Shown here in pieces: positions 10,157 to 21,661 of a DNA stretch of 64,000 nucleotides. The notes under the pieces are model-generated. The model was not told the DNA's origin. It did not search any database and was given only the letters and a program-made list of their open reading frames with translations. The stretch is from Sebastes aleutianus (taxonomy: Eukaryota; Chordata; Actinopteri; Perciformes; Sebastidae), in assembly GCA_916700875.1 (NCBI GenBank), contig CAKAKS010000276.1, positions 296,001 through 360,000 of the forward strand, read 5' to 3'. Both the position numbers and the translations under genes were made by a program. Position 1 is the first letter of the stretch, and each line of letters opens with the position of its first letter.

Positions 10157-10568
10157 CTGAATAAAGAATAAATGATGAAGATAAAAATCACTTTATAATC
10201 CATGTCATGTCAACACACATCAATACCAAGCTGCTGATCTCTCTAAAATCAAATTCCATACTTCTCCATACTGCGTAGGAACCCTGAATATTAGTTCAGA
10301 GGATCTTCTGTGTCCAGATGTGACCATTTACCAACAATGATAAACATTCATTTACTTTAACAACTAACAGTGGACATTTTCTACACTTTCTTTAAGAAAC
10401 ACAAGTCTTTAGTGACTGAAGACTGAATTTAGTTCAAGAAACTTGAAAATATGAAGAAAAGGACATTAACAACTTTATGGATGTAAGTTATGTTTGTACA
10501 TAAATCAGGTTCAATTGTTAATTAAAGCTATAAGATCTATAACAGTAACAGAGAGTCAGTGAACTGAC
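10157..10568 (-). other. Unit C intron between LRR3 and LRR4
   Basis: Nothing coding is seen. Compared with unit A (54901-55476), about 150 bp are missing just after the splice acceptor side. Unit A keeps a segment there that resembles the intron 5' of LRR2. Confidence 0.55.
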
Positions 10569-10742
10569 CCCAGAGTCTCCAGTCTACAGTGTGGACTCTC
10601 CAGAAAACCACACAGAAGCTTCACTCCTGAATCCTTCAGGTTGTTGTCATCCAGGTTCAGCTCTCTCAGATGGGAGGGGTTGGACTTCAGAGCTGAGGCC
10701 AGAGAAGCACAGCTGATCTCTGACAAACTGCAGCTCCTCAAT
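10569..10742 (-). CDS. Unit C LRR3 exon
   Basis: The exon is 174 bp, phase 2 at both ends, and encodes RLRSCSLSEISC then SNPSHLREL and the variable core ELNLDDNNLKDSGVKLL. It ends ETLG at a GTCAGT donor. The reading frame is intact. Confidence 0.75.
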
Positions 10743-11612
10743 CTGAATAAAGAATAAATGATGTAAGTTTAGAAGACAACGTTCCTGCTTGAAATCATTC
10801 AATGTTTAATAATGTGTTCAGAGCTGAAGAAGGTTTAGAACGTAGAAGTTTAGAAAATGTAAACTCCAAACACCTGAAGCCAACAGGATGCAGGTTAAAA
10901 ACTGTCAAATACAAACAGTGAAACAGAGCTCTCATTAATATTAATGACAACGTGCTGCTACTTCAATAAAGACGTAGTGACTTCACCTCTTAAACTCTGA
11001 CAGCTCCACCAGTGGATCCATCTATACAAACTCATGTTGAGCAGCCAAACACAAATAAGAACCACAGAAACTGATTCAAGATTCAACTCAACATCTCAAA
11101 GTTTCTAAAGATGTCAAAGATGTCAGGATGCATTTTGGGGAAATGTGAACAAAAGATATTTAAGATAAGACATCTACAATATATATATTTGAGGAATAAT
11201 GGAGTCATAAAATCAAAGCATCTTCAGTTTAAACTCTTCAGTCAGTAAAAGCATCATATAGCTTCATAACATTTATAGAAAAAAAACAAATACTGAACAG
11301 ATTTATTATTGTCTGATAGCTGAAATAGAGATTATTTATTTATTCTTCATATTGATCTATTTTTATTATCATTTCTTGGAAAAAAGAAACATGATGGAAG
11401 TCAGGTGTTGTGATTCATGAAGGTTTTAAATGTGCAGCTTAACATTGCTCTGCCACAGTCAATGGACTAAACCACTGAAGAAGAAAACAGACTTTAGCAT
11501 TAAGAGACTCAGTGTGGATCAGTATAATATCAGCCTGATGTCTGCAGTTTAGTGTCACCACAACTTTCACATCATATTAATCTCAGTACACAAGTAAAAA
11601 ATGGTGTCTGAC
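10743..11612 (-). other. Unit C intron between LRR2 and LRR3
   Basis: This AT-rich intron is conserved in B (34331-35190) and A (55651-56519). I see no exon or element. Confidence 0.55.
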
Positions 11613-11783
11613 CTCAGAGTCTCCAGTCTACAGTCTGGACTCTCCAGAAAACCACACAGCTGCTTCACTGAATCCTTCAGGTCGTTGTAGCTCAGCTCCA
11701 GCTCTCTCAGATGGGAGGGGTTGGACTTCAGAGCTGAGGCCAGAGAAGCACAGCTGATCTCTGACAAACTGCAGTGACTCAAT
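11613..11783 (-). CDS. Unit C LRR2 exon, one codon short
   Basis: The exon is 171 bp, because the usual DSGVK has lost Gly (core ELELSYNDLKDSVKQLCGFL). The frame is kept. It begins RLSHCSLSEISC and ends ETLR at a GTCAGA donor. Confidence 0.75.
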
Positions 11784-12456
11784 CTGAATAAAGAATAAAT
11801 GATGAAGATAAAAATCACTTAATAATCCAATCAGATGTGTTCAGGTTTTAAATGTGTAGCTCAACATGACTATGTCCTAATCAATGATCTTTTCCCTAAA
11901 ATGAGTAGAGTGACTTTGTCATTGTGTTATTGTGGATCATCATAATGTCAGCCTTCTACAGACATCATCCAGATGTCACCACAACATTCATACAGCTGTT
12001 CATGTCAACACACATCAATAACAAGCTGCTGATCTCTGTCAAGTCTGGAATTAGAGGATCAATATTAAATCAGACTTGTTGGACTTCATTACTTCATTTA
12101 TTACATGGCCTTCTTCTCACTGTATCTGGGAGCTTAGCAGGTTTATGTCATTTACAGGAAAGGTCCACATTTGTTCAAGTGTGTCTGTAAACAACAGCCA
12201 CATGTCATATGTACATTAAAAGAGTTATTGGTGGCAGTAATCATTCCTCCTGTGAAGTGGTCTCTTCATAACACAACTACACTGTAAGAAATGACTTCAG
12301 AAGTTCAACTGAAACTAATGTGAAGATTCAGCAGTCTGAGTCCGACAAATCAAAGTTACAGACTGTTTAGTACCAAATTCCCTCTTTGAGTTACTAATCC
12401 TCCTGCAGCTCAACAAGGAAACTGTCAAACACAACATAGTGACTGGATACATACTA
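11784..12456 (-). other. Unit C intron segment after LRR1 side, no element seen
   Basis: An 88-codon + frame at 11924-12190 recurs in units B and A. It sits in an intron on the opposite strand and has no recognisable domain. I see nothing else. Confidence 0.5.
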
Positions 12457-12715
12457 AGGCTGGGCAATATATCCATATTATATCAATATCGTGATATGAG
12501 ACGAGATATCGTCTAAGATTTAGGATATCCTAATATCTAGGGTTGTCAAAGTTAATCGTTTTAACGCCACCATTTTCTTTAACGCATTAACGCAATCGAT
12601 CTTCTAGAGGTTGTAGCGGCTCAGTTTTAAAGCTAGAGTGAAGATCCTGGTATCATCTGAAACTAGAGAACCTGATGAATCCATCAGTACCAACCATGTC
12701 ATACTACTACTACTG

Positions 12716-12747
<32 letters not shown>

Positions 12748-13072
12748 GTTACTACTACTACTGCTACTACTGCTACTACTACTACTAATACTACTACTAC
12801 TGCTACTGCTACTACTGCTACTACTACTACTACTACTACTACTGTTACTGCTACTGCTACTACTGCTACTACTACTACTACTACTACTACTACTGCTACT
12901 GCTACTACTACTACTACTACTACTGTTAATACTACTACTGCTACTACTGCTACTACTACTACTAATACTACTACTACTGCTACTGCTACTACTGCTACTA
13001 CTACTACTACTACTACTACTGTTACTGCTACTGCTACTACTGCTACTACTACTACTAATACTACTACTACTG

Positions 13073-13125
<53 letters not shown>

Positions 13126-13285
13126 GTTACTACTACTACTGCTACTACTACTACTACTACTACTACTACTGTTACTGCTACTGCTACTACTGCTACTACT
13201 ACTACTAATACTACTACTACTACTACTGCTACTACTACTACTACTACTACTACTACTGCTACTACTACTACTACTACTACTACTG

Positions 13286-13341
<56 letters not shown>

Positions 13342-14077
13342 GGTATCATAGTAAACTAGAGAACCTGATGAATCCATCGGTACCAACCATGTCAGACTAG
13401 CTGGTCATGAAGAGGTTAAATAATGCTCCAAACTGTCATGTCCATCTCCAAAGGGGTCCCTTGACCTCTGACCTCCAGATCAGTGAATGTAAATGGGTTC
13501 TATGGGTACCCACGAGTCTCCCCTTTACAGACATGCCCACTTTATGATAATCTCATGCAGTTTGGGGCAAGTCATAGTCAAGTCAGCACACTGACACACT
13601 GACAGCTGTTGTTGCCTGTTGGGCTGCAGTTTGCCATGTTCTGATTGGAGCATATTGTTTTATGCTAAATGCAGTACCTGTGAGGGTTTCTGGATCAATA
13701 TCTGGCATTGATCTGTGTTGTTCATTGATTTACAATAATAAATATATACATACATTTACATAAAGCAGCATATTTGTCCACTCCCATGTTGATAAGAGGA
13801 TTAAATACTGGACTGATCTCCCTTTAAGGTTCATTTAGAACAGATACAACATGTGAAATTAATTTGTGATTAATCATGATTAAATATTTTAATGGATTGA
13901 CAGCCCTAGTAATATCGTGACATGGCATAAGTGTTGTCTCTTCCTGGTTTTAAAGGCTAAATTACAGTAAAGTGATGTCATTTTCTGAACTTACCAGACT
14001 GTTCTAGCTGTTCTATTATTGGTCATCTATACATAAAAATATTGTGATATTTGATTTTGTCCAAGTGACCCAGCCCT
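12457..14077. mobile_element. Nested hAT-like MITEs (outer 12457-14077, inner 12537-13909) in unit C intron
   Basis: The outer element runs from AGGCTGGGCAATAT to CACCCAGCCCT-like ends (here GACCCAGCCCT). The inner element has ends CTAGGGTTGTCAA and TTGACAGCCCTAG. It is flanked by direct TAATAT copies at 12531-12536 and 13910-13915, which look like its target duplication. No transposase is present. The same nest occurs in B (36041-36991) and A (57367-58224), so the insertion predates the unit duplications. The inner copy here is enlarged by the triplet tract. Confidence 0.7.
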
Positions 14078-14179
14078 AATACATCTAACTCAGACTGCTG
14101 AAGCCTCCGATTAGTTTAAGATCAACGTTACAGGTCATTTTACACACAACAAGACTGTGGATTTAGTCCTCATCTCGTA
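12537..14179. repeat. Right arm of inverted repeat around unit C LRR2-LRR4 block
   Basis: The arm is the reverse complement of 8816-9342, from the inner MITE out to CCTCATCTCGTA at 14179. It is longer than the left arm because that arm is internally deleted and this one holds the triplet expansion. Confidence 0.7.
12700..13340. repeat. Expanded ACT/GCT trinucleotide tract, about 640 bp
   Basis: The tract is almost entirely ACT triplets with GCT, GTT and AAT variants, over 210 triplets. It lies inside the inner MITE and is bordered by a duplicated piece of MITE sequence ('GAACCTGATGAATCCATC' on both sides). Unit A has a run of about 14 triplets at the same place and unit B has none. The long Ser, Leu and Val frames are artefacts of it. 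Confidence 0.95.
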
Positions 14180-14470
14180 ACACTCGGGTTAAACAGGGAT
14201 TGCTTCACAGACAGAAGGAATGATGACAGACATCAATAACTCTTTGAATGTACATAAGAACATGTGAGTATTGTATTCAGATAGATTGAAACAAATATGA
14301 ACCTGCAAAGATGTTTCTGATGCAGAATATTTATTTGGTTTTTGCTTCAAATAATTAGACAATGCTGACATGAAAACAGAGCACAGTTAGATCTGCTGTC
14401 AAAAAGAACGTGGGAATAACTTAGAACCATAGAAACCTCTGGTTAGATGGTGTCGTTCATAATCATCACT

Positions 14471-16061
14471 TACAGACGTAGGCAAAGTTGTTGGTAACGT
14501 TCCGTTAAAGAGAGAAAAACCCACAATGGTCACTGAAATAACTTGAAACTGACAAATGAAGTAATGAAAATCAGACATTGTTTTTGAATTGTGGTTCAAC
14601 AGAATCATTTTAAAAAACAAACTGATGAAACTGGCCAGGACAAAAATGATGGTACCCCTAGAAAAGATGTAAAATAATGTGACCATAGGGACATATTAAA
14701 CTAAGGTGTGTCCTGTAAATAGCATCACAGGTATCTTCAAACTTGTAATCAGTCAGTCTGCCTATTTAAAGGGTGAAAAGTAGTCACTGTGCTGTTTGGT
14801 ATCATGGTGTGTACCACACTGAACATGGACCACAGAAAGCTAAGGAGAGAGTTGTCTCAGGAGATCAGAAAGAACATTATAGACCTTCATGTTAAAGGTA
14901 AAGGCTATAAGACCATCTCCAAGCAGCTTGATGTTCCTGTGACTACAGCTGCACATATTATTCAGAAGTTTAAGGTCCATGGGACTGTAGCCTACCTCCC
15001 TGGACGTGGCCGCAAGGGGAAAATTGATGACATATTGAAGAGACGGATAATACGAATGGTAACCAAAGAGCCCAGAACAACTTCCAAAGAGATTAGAGGT
15101 GAACTCCAAGGTCAAGGTACATCAGTGTCAGATCGCACCATCCGTCACTGTTTGAGCCAAAGTGGACTTAATGGAAGACAACCGAGGAGGACACCAAATC
15201 ATAAAAAAGCGAGACTGGAATTTTCCAAAATGCATATTGACAAGCCACAAAGCTTCTGGGAGAATGTCCTTTGGACAGATGAGACAAAACTGGAGCTTTT
15301 TGGCAAGTCACATCAGCTCTATGTTCACAGACGCAAAAATGAAGCATCCAAAGAAAAGAACACTGTACCTAATGTGAAACATGGAGGAGGCTCGGTTATG
15401 TTATGGGGCTGCTTTGTTGCATCTGGCACAGGGTGTCTTGAATCTGTGCAGGGTGCAATGAAATCTCAAGACTATCGAGGCATTCTGGAGCGAAATGTGC
15501 TGCCCAGTGTCAGAAAGCTTGGTCTCAGTTGCAGGTCATGGGTCCTCAAACAGGATAATGACCCAAAACACATCTAAAAACACCCAAGAATGGCTAAGAA
15601 CAAAACATTGGACTATTCTGAAGTGGCCTTCTATGAGCCCTGATCTAAATCCTATTGAACATCTGTGGAAGGAGCTGAAACATGTAGTCTGGAGAAGGCA
15701 CCCTTCAAACCTGAGACAGCTGGAGCAGTTTGCTCACAAGGAGTGGGCCAACATACCTGTCAACAGGTGCAAAAGTCTCATTGAGAGTTACAGAAATCAC
15801 TTGATTGCAGTGATTGCCTCAAAAGGTTGTGCAACAAAATATTAAGTTAATGTTACCATCATTTTTGTCTAGGCCAGTTTCATTAGTTTGTTTTTTTAAA
15901 TGATTCTGCTGAACCATAATTCAAAAACAATATTTTCATTAGTTAATTTTCAGTGAATTTTTATTTATTATTACTTTTGTCAGTTTCAAGTTATTTCAGT
16001 GACCATTGTGGGTTTTTCTCTCTTTAACGGAACGTTACCAACAACTTTGCCTACGTCTGTA
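14471..16061 (+). mobile_element. Tc1-type DNA transposon with long terminal inverted repeats
   Basis: The element is 14473-16059 (1587 bp), flanked by TA dinucleotides at 14471-14472 and 16060-16061. Its ends read CAGACGTAGGCAAAGTTGTT and the inverse. The inverted repeats extend about 200 bp on each side (to about 14670 and from about 15852) with few differences, a long-arm plan known in Tc1 elements. Units B (37386) and A (59279) have a clean empty site, so it inserted in unit C after the units separated. It lies in the intron between LRR1 and LRR2 of gene C, antisense to that gene. Confidence 0.95.
14789..15845 (+). pseudogene. Tc1 transposase, frameshifted late in the DDE domain
   Basis: The first frame (14789-15577) has the helix-turn-helix region (KTISKQLDVPVTTAAHIIQK), a GRGRK motif typical of the linker between the two DNA-binding subdomains, and a second HTH (TSVSDRTIRHCLSQSG). 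The catalytic core follows, with the first Asp in WTDETK and the second in QDNDPKH. The frame then stops at 15575. The rest continues in another frame to 15845: KNTQEWL, SPDLNPIEHLW with the catalytic Glu, then the C-terminus ending CATKY. Compared with the usual family sequence, two bases appear to be missing at about 15570. Cutting and joining in the genome would need a transposase supplied by another copy. Otherwise all regions of the roughly 340-residue family protein are present. Confidence 0.9.
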
Positions 16062-16455
16062 TGTGCCTTTAAGTTGGTGCAATACGTGTTTGTTGAAGAG
16101 TGCTGCACCTTTAGACATGTTAAAATAGAGAGCTACAGGAATGAGTCCTAAAACCCAGAAATGAGTTAGCATTTTAGCACTTCCTGTTCCCTCGTCTGGA
16201 GGTCAATGGGTTTTTAGTTAGATGCCTGAAATAAGGTCTGTGGTTAAAGGTCCAGTGTGTAGGATCTGGTGGTATCTAGCGGTGAGGTGAGGAGATTACA
16301 ACCAACTGAAGCCTCTCCTGTGTGCCAAGCGTGTTGGAGAGCTACAGTGGCCAACGTGAAAACGTGAATGTCCCTCTCTAGAGCCATCTGGAGCAGAGCC
16401 AGTGTGCAGAGAGAGTGTGTGTACAAACTACATAAGCTACAGTCAGTGAACTGAC
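16062..16455 (-). other. Unit C intron 3' of LRR1
   Basis: This is intronic sequence conserved in B (37387-37780) and A (59280-59671). I see no exon. Confidence 0.5.
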
Positions 16456-16632
16456 CTCAGAGTCTCCAGTCTACAGTTTGGACTCTTCAGTCCAGCAGAA
16501 AGCAGCTTCACTCCTGAATCCTCCAGGTTGTAGTTGTAACTCAGGTCCAGCTCTCTCAGATGGGAGGGGTTGGACTTCAGAGCTGAGGCCACAACTTCAC
16601 AGAGAGTATCTGAGAGGTCACAGCCAGAAAGT
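16456..16632 (-). CDS. Unit C LRR1 exon, one codon longer
   Basis: The exon is 177 bp, encodes LSGCDLSDTLCEVVASALK, SNPSHLREL and the core ELDLSYNYNLEDSGVKLL. The extra residue lies in the variable part of the repeat. Acceptor CACAG and donor GTCAGT are present. LRR1 differs from LRR2-4 in having CEVVASALK in place of CASLASALK. Confidence 0.75.
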
Positions 16633-18335
16633 CTGTGATGACACAAATATTACAAAATATGTTATTATGAAAGAGGACAGTTTATATTTATTTCATGCAT
16701 TTGAAGACTAAACAGTTTGATATATACTTCTTTGATTAACATTTGCTCCTCACATCAGTGGTTCAGCTAATCTTATCTCACTGTTTGACATGAAACAATA
16801 ATTCTCATCTCTCTCTCTCAAACCTGCAGACTTTTAATCTTTGTTTTTCTTTAATCTTGCAGATGAAGAGAGAGAACATGTAGTTACATTGAGGCTTCCA
16901 TAATGTCCAGTCTGTCAGTGTGATCTGATCCCAGGTCGGTCTCCACAAAGTTAGCATGAGGCCTTCTTGATTAGAAAAGCATTTTTAAAACTCAGTGAAT
17001 AAGTAATAATAATACAGTTGATAAAGATGACCTCTCTTTGCTAGCTACCTGCTGCTGTCAGGTTCACGTCCATAAATGGGAAAATTCAGTGACTGCTGCC
17101 AAACGGTAGAGAAATGAAACAGATCGTGTAATAATATTAGACCTGTACATAATTAAACATTCATATAATTAGATATATTATTCATCAGACCGCTGTTATT
17201 GGTGGAAGCTGTGTATTTCCTGTTTCTACTCTTCTCTACAGCATCAAGAGAGAGAAACACCTGAGTTTCCTTCTGTGAGCAACAGAATAAAAGGAAAGAC
17301 TTAAAAACACGATGATGGAATACAACTTGACTTCATGAGCAATAAAATGCACCATTGCTCGATTCAACACACTCAGGGGTTTTACAACGACAGTCTTTGT
17401 CTCGTATGACCAGTAGTTTACAGTGGCTAATGCTAGAGTTGGGTCGATTTTCGGTTTAGCCGCTCCGGTCTGGTCCGGTCTGGTCCGGTCTGGTGTACGA
17501 GTTCAAACCGGTTTGATTTTATGCTAACCGGCAGAACCGACATTTGTCATTATGACACGTTCTGGCAAACTAAAAAGTAGCAGACATCAACAACCTGTGC
17601 CGACAGAGACACAGTGCTAAATCCAGCCTGTATTTGCAATATGACAACGTGATTAACGTAATATTATGATGTTATGTTGGTGTATAAACAAGAAGAGGTT
17701 TGTTTACTAGGAAGTTCATGTGTTTTTTGGGGTGATGAGACGAGACATGGCAGAGCTGGTCTCAAAGAAAACTAAAACTGTGGCAACATGGCAACAGTTT
17801 GGATTTGAAGCCAACGAAAGAGATGAGCCCCAAAACACACGAGGTAAGGTGTAATGTGGTGCAAGGCCTATTGAAAGCAAACCCCAGCACCAGGACTCTG
17901 ATCCCAGGACCGCCCCGACTCCCCGCCGGATCAGCAAACGTTCTGTTGCTGCCGTTACACCGGTTAGACCCAGCGCTCCACCAGACAGCTGATCTTTAGT
18001 TCTTTTCATTTGTTTTACCAGGTTCACATGTCGTCTACATCACCCAAAAATATAAATCAGAAAAAACTGTAAAATGTAACAATTATTAGAAATAAATAGA
18101 ATAAGTGTTCATTAACTTGACAGCTACAAACACAACCTACTGAAACATTTTGAACTCAAAATTTGAAACAGCTCAAGAACATCTGTGACAAAATACAACT
18201 GACATATTTATGTAATAAACACGTGGAACACTTATAAGAATATTATATTTTAAGAATAATTTTATAGTGTGTATATTTGAAGAACTAAACTACTAATCTA
18301 CACTGATCTATAAAGTTAATCACATCTGGACTTAC
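16633..18335 (-). other. Unit C intron between FISNA-NACHT and LRR1
   Basis: About 1.7 kb without NLR coding sequence. It holds a hAT remnant from about 17430 to 18060, including a 10-bp TCTGGTCCGG tandem at 17466-17495 and a BED-finger start at 17747. The rest is unremarkable. Confidence 0.6.
17747..17843 (+). pseudogene. hAT/ZBED-like transposase first exon remnant
   Basis: On the + strand an ATG opens MAELVSKKTKTVATWQQFGF, followed by EANERDEPQNTR and a GTAAGG splice donor. This matches the start of ZBED1-like hAT transposases, where a BED zinc finger would follow in the next exon. No BED finger, catalytic core or C-terminus is found downstream. Copies are at 39058-39154 (unit B) and, truncated, at 60950-61008 (unit A). 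Confidence 0.55.
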
Positions 18336-20129
18336 ACAGCTTTTCTGCAGTTCCTCACAGCTGGAATCAGTCTCAGTCGTCCCTGGTATGATGTGTTGTA
18401 CTTCCTCAGGTCCAACTCATCCAGAACCGTCTCTATCATCTGCAGGATGTAGGCCAGAGCTGAGCAGTGGATCTCTGAGAGTTCCTTCTCTGATCTGTTC
18501 TCTGACTTCAGGAACTCTTGGATCTCCTGATGTACCGAGTGGTCGTTCATCTCCGTCAGACAGTGGAAGATGTTGATGCTTCTGTCAGGAGAGTCATTAT
18601 ACCTGTTCATCTTCTTCAGGTTGTTGATGATTCTCTGGATGATTTCTGGACTGTTGTCTGTCTGACCCAGCAGACCTCCTAAGAGTCTCTGGTTGGACTC
18701 CAGAGAGAGGCCATGAAGGAAGCGAACAAACAGGTCCAGGTGGCCATTTTTACTTTCAAGGGATTTCTCCATGGCTCCCATCAGGAAGTCATCCAGGGTG
18801 GAATGAACATAGTCTTCTCCCAGGAAGTCCTTCAGTACCTCTGTGTTGCTGTCTGTGTAACAGTGGAACATGTAGACTGCAGCCAGAAACTCCTGAATGC
18901 TCAGGTGAACAAAGCAGTAGACTGTTTTCTGGAAGATCACACACTCTCTTTTGAAGATCTCTGTACAAACTCCTGAGTACACCGAGGCCTCTGTGACATC
19001 CAGACCACACCGCTCCAGGTCTTCTTGGTAGAACATGATGTTTCCTTTCTCCAGATGTTCAAACGCCAGCCTCCCCAGCTTCAGAAGAACTTCCCTGTCA
19101 GCCTCCGTCAGCTCCTGTGGACTCGTCTCATGTCCCTCATCATACTTCTGCTTCTTCCTCTTTGTCTGAACCAACAGGAAGTGTGAGTACATGTCAGTCA
19201 GGGTCTTGGGCAGCTCTCCTCTCTGGTCTGTAGTCAACATGTGGTCCAGAACTGTAGCAGTGATCCAGCAGAAGACTGGGATTAGACACATGATGTGGAG
19301 GCTCCTGGATGTCTTGATGTGTGAGATGATTCTGCTGGACAGCTCTTCATCACTGACTCTCCTCCTGAAGTACTCCTCCTTCTGGGCGTCAGTGAAGCCT
19401 CGTACTTCTGTTACCCTGTCAACACATGCAGGAGGGATCTGATTGGCTGCTGCAGGTCGGGAAGTTATCCAGACGAGAGCTGAGGGAAGCAGATTCCCCT
19501 GGATGAGGTTTGTCAACAGCACGTTGACTGATGACTTCTGGGTGACATCAGACACAACCTCGTTGTTCTTGGAAATCCAGTGAAAGTCTGCTTTCATCCA
19601 GGCCGTCAAAGATGAACAGAACTTTACAGACAGCGAGCTTCTCTGCTGTGACCTTCTGTAATGTTGGATGGAAATCATGGAGCAGCATGAGAAGACTGTA
19701 CTGCTCATCTCTGATCAAGTTCAGCTCCCTGAACGAAAGCAGAACCACCAGACTGACATCTTGGTTTTCCAAGCCCTCTGCCCAGTCCAGAGTGAACTTC
19801 TGCACTGAGAAGGTTTTTCCAACGCCAGCGACGCCGTTCGTCAGAACGACTCTGATGTGTCCCTGTTGGTCAGGTAAGGCTTTAAAGATGTCCTGGCACT
19901 TGATTGGAGCGTCATGGAGGGTCTTCTTCTTGGAAGCCGTCTCAAGCTGCCTCACCTCATGTTGGGTATTAACCTCTTCACTCTGTCCCTCTATGATGTA
20001 GAGCTCAGTGTAGATCCTGTTGAGGAGGGTTCCACTTCCTGTTTCATCAGTTCCTTCAGTCACACAGTTCACATCTCCTCCTCAGACTGATCTTATGTTC
20101 ATCTACAACCTCCTGCAGACCTCTATCTG
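18336..20129 (-). pseudogene. Unit C FISNA-NACHT exon with two frameshifts
   Basis: The exon follows TTTCAG and ends at GTAAGT. It encodes FISNA (LQEVVDEHKISLRRRCE, then TELYIIEGQSEEVNTQ), the NACHT P-loop GVAGVGKT and Walker B LFIFDGLDE, then winged-helix and HD2 regions ending RNCRKAV. An extra base at about 20066 breaks FISNA and leads to TGA at 20058. A second extra G at 19571-19572 breaks the frame just after Walker B. The P-loop Lys and Thr and the Walker B acidic residues are still encoded. Length without the two extra bases is 1792 nt, near unit A (1780) and shorter than unit B (1882). Confidence 0.85.
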
Positions 20130-21661
20130 CTGAAAGAGAAGGACAACAGTTTGAGACAAATAAAGAATGACATCTGCTTATTATTTTCATTGCCAATATT
20201 GAAATGATCAATATAAAGTAAATAAAAAAGCAGTAAAGGTTAAACAGTCCAGTTTTAATGGAAGCATCTGAAATGCTCCTTTTTCTCTCAGTCGGTGTAC
20301 ATGTTTGATTGACAGCAGAGGAGGCGGAGCCTCAGCTGTCTGTCTGCAGCTCTTCATCTAAACAGCTCACTGTGGCTGTTCCTTCCTCACTGTAATATTT
20401 AAAACTGATCCACTCATCAAATAATGCAGAATATCTTCATATCTCGTTGTGTAGACCTGTTTTTATTAAACAGCACCAATAACAAAAGCCGGGTTTCCAC
20501 CAAAAGTTCCTGGGACTTTTTAGTCCTACTTCTTTTAAGGAACTAAAAGGTTCCTTCAGTCCACTGTTGTCTGTGTTTCCACTACGGTCTAAAGACCTGT
20601 GAAGATTCAGCAAATTAGTCCTCTGATGTATGAAAAAGCAACATGACGTGACGAGGGCTGTTGGTGGTCGCAGCAGTAAACACACTCTGCAGTCTGCCGT
20701 TCAGTGTGTCGCCTGTTTACTCTAGAAAACACGCTGGAAAAAAACTAAACATTAGGTTTTATCTCACTGTGAAGACATTTACTGATGAACGTTGGATGTA
20801 ATAAATGAAATGCAGAGGAGGAAAGTGAAACTAAAAGCGTCCGTCTCCACAGTAAATCATGTTGAGTATTTGAGGGTTATTTATTTCTGCTTTAGAACGT
20901 TAACGCCGTGAAACAATCAGAAAATAACATTTCTTTCTCTCATTCACTACACCGTCACGCTACGTCTCTCTGTCTCTCTTCTACTGATCGCCCTCTCGCT
21001 CGTGCTGTCTCTCTTGTTGTCTCTGTCTTCAAGGCTGGACCGCAGAGGGCCAGCAGCCCTACAACCGCAGAAGTCTGTCACTGAATGAGTGATGAAGTTA
21101 CACGATTGGTCGGCAGAGTGTCGGAGTTTCCTCATTGGCCGTTGCTCTTTCAAAATGAAAAGACGGAGAACAGTCCTTTAATCACATGAGCCCGTCCAGC
21201 GCGACGCGTCGGCTCACAAAACTGTCAAGCTGTCAAACTAGGAGATCTAGTTCTGAACTGAAACCAGATTCAGCAGAGGCATCGCCTAGATCTGGCTTCA
21301 AATGTTTTCAGAAGTAGATTTTGGTGGATTGTTTAGACGGAATAACAGAAAGTTTATGAGCAGGCCGCCATGTTGTTTCCTGTTTGAAACGGCGAGCAGA
21401 AAACCAGGAACCAATCAGGTGCATTCCACGTCACCGCTTGACCCATAGACATATATACATAGACGCCGCATTGACCTCTGGACCGTACGTCAACGTTGGC
21501 GTATGTATATATGTCTATGGCTTGAACGGCCAGTTGAGTGGAGCAGCGCGTCCCCTAGTGTCCTCGCAGGACCTGGTGAGACTTTTATGACTTTCATGTA
21601 TTAAAAGAACAAGTAGTGTTTTCAGACATGGAGACGTCAGCAGACAGATGTAGAGTCTTAC
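20130..21661 (-). other. Unit C intron between RING and FISNA-NACHT
   Basis: No exon is seen. At 20488-20600 lies a segment starting GCCGGGTTTCCACCAAAAGT that recurs at 41848 and 63412 and looks like a DNA-transposon-derived repeat. A short palindromic element is at 21443-21520. Confidence 0.5.
21443..21520. repeat. Short inverted repeat (hairpin) of 19-bp arms
   Basis: The left arm CCATAGACATATATACATA (21443-21461) and the right arm (21502-21520) are perfect reverse complements with a 40-bp loop. The unit B copy (42799-42876) has several mismatches in the arms. It is likely a MITE-like fragment. Confidence 0.7.

Noticed and set aside
11924..12190. 88-codon + frame present in all three units (35508, 56834)
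   Set aside because: It lies antisense in an intron, has no recognisable domain and its conservation matches that of the surrounding intron. Kept as unproven rather than called.
12604..13386. Poly-serine, poly-leucine and valine/alanine frames of 216-260 codons
   Set aside because: They are all readings of the ACT/GCT triplet tract in an intronic MITE; the tract is missing or short in sister units.
17716..18027. 103-codon minus frame, also at 39027-39338
   Set aside because: It is antisense to a hAT/ZBED remnant, is lost in unit A by deletion and has no domain.
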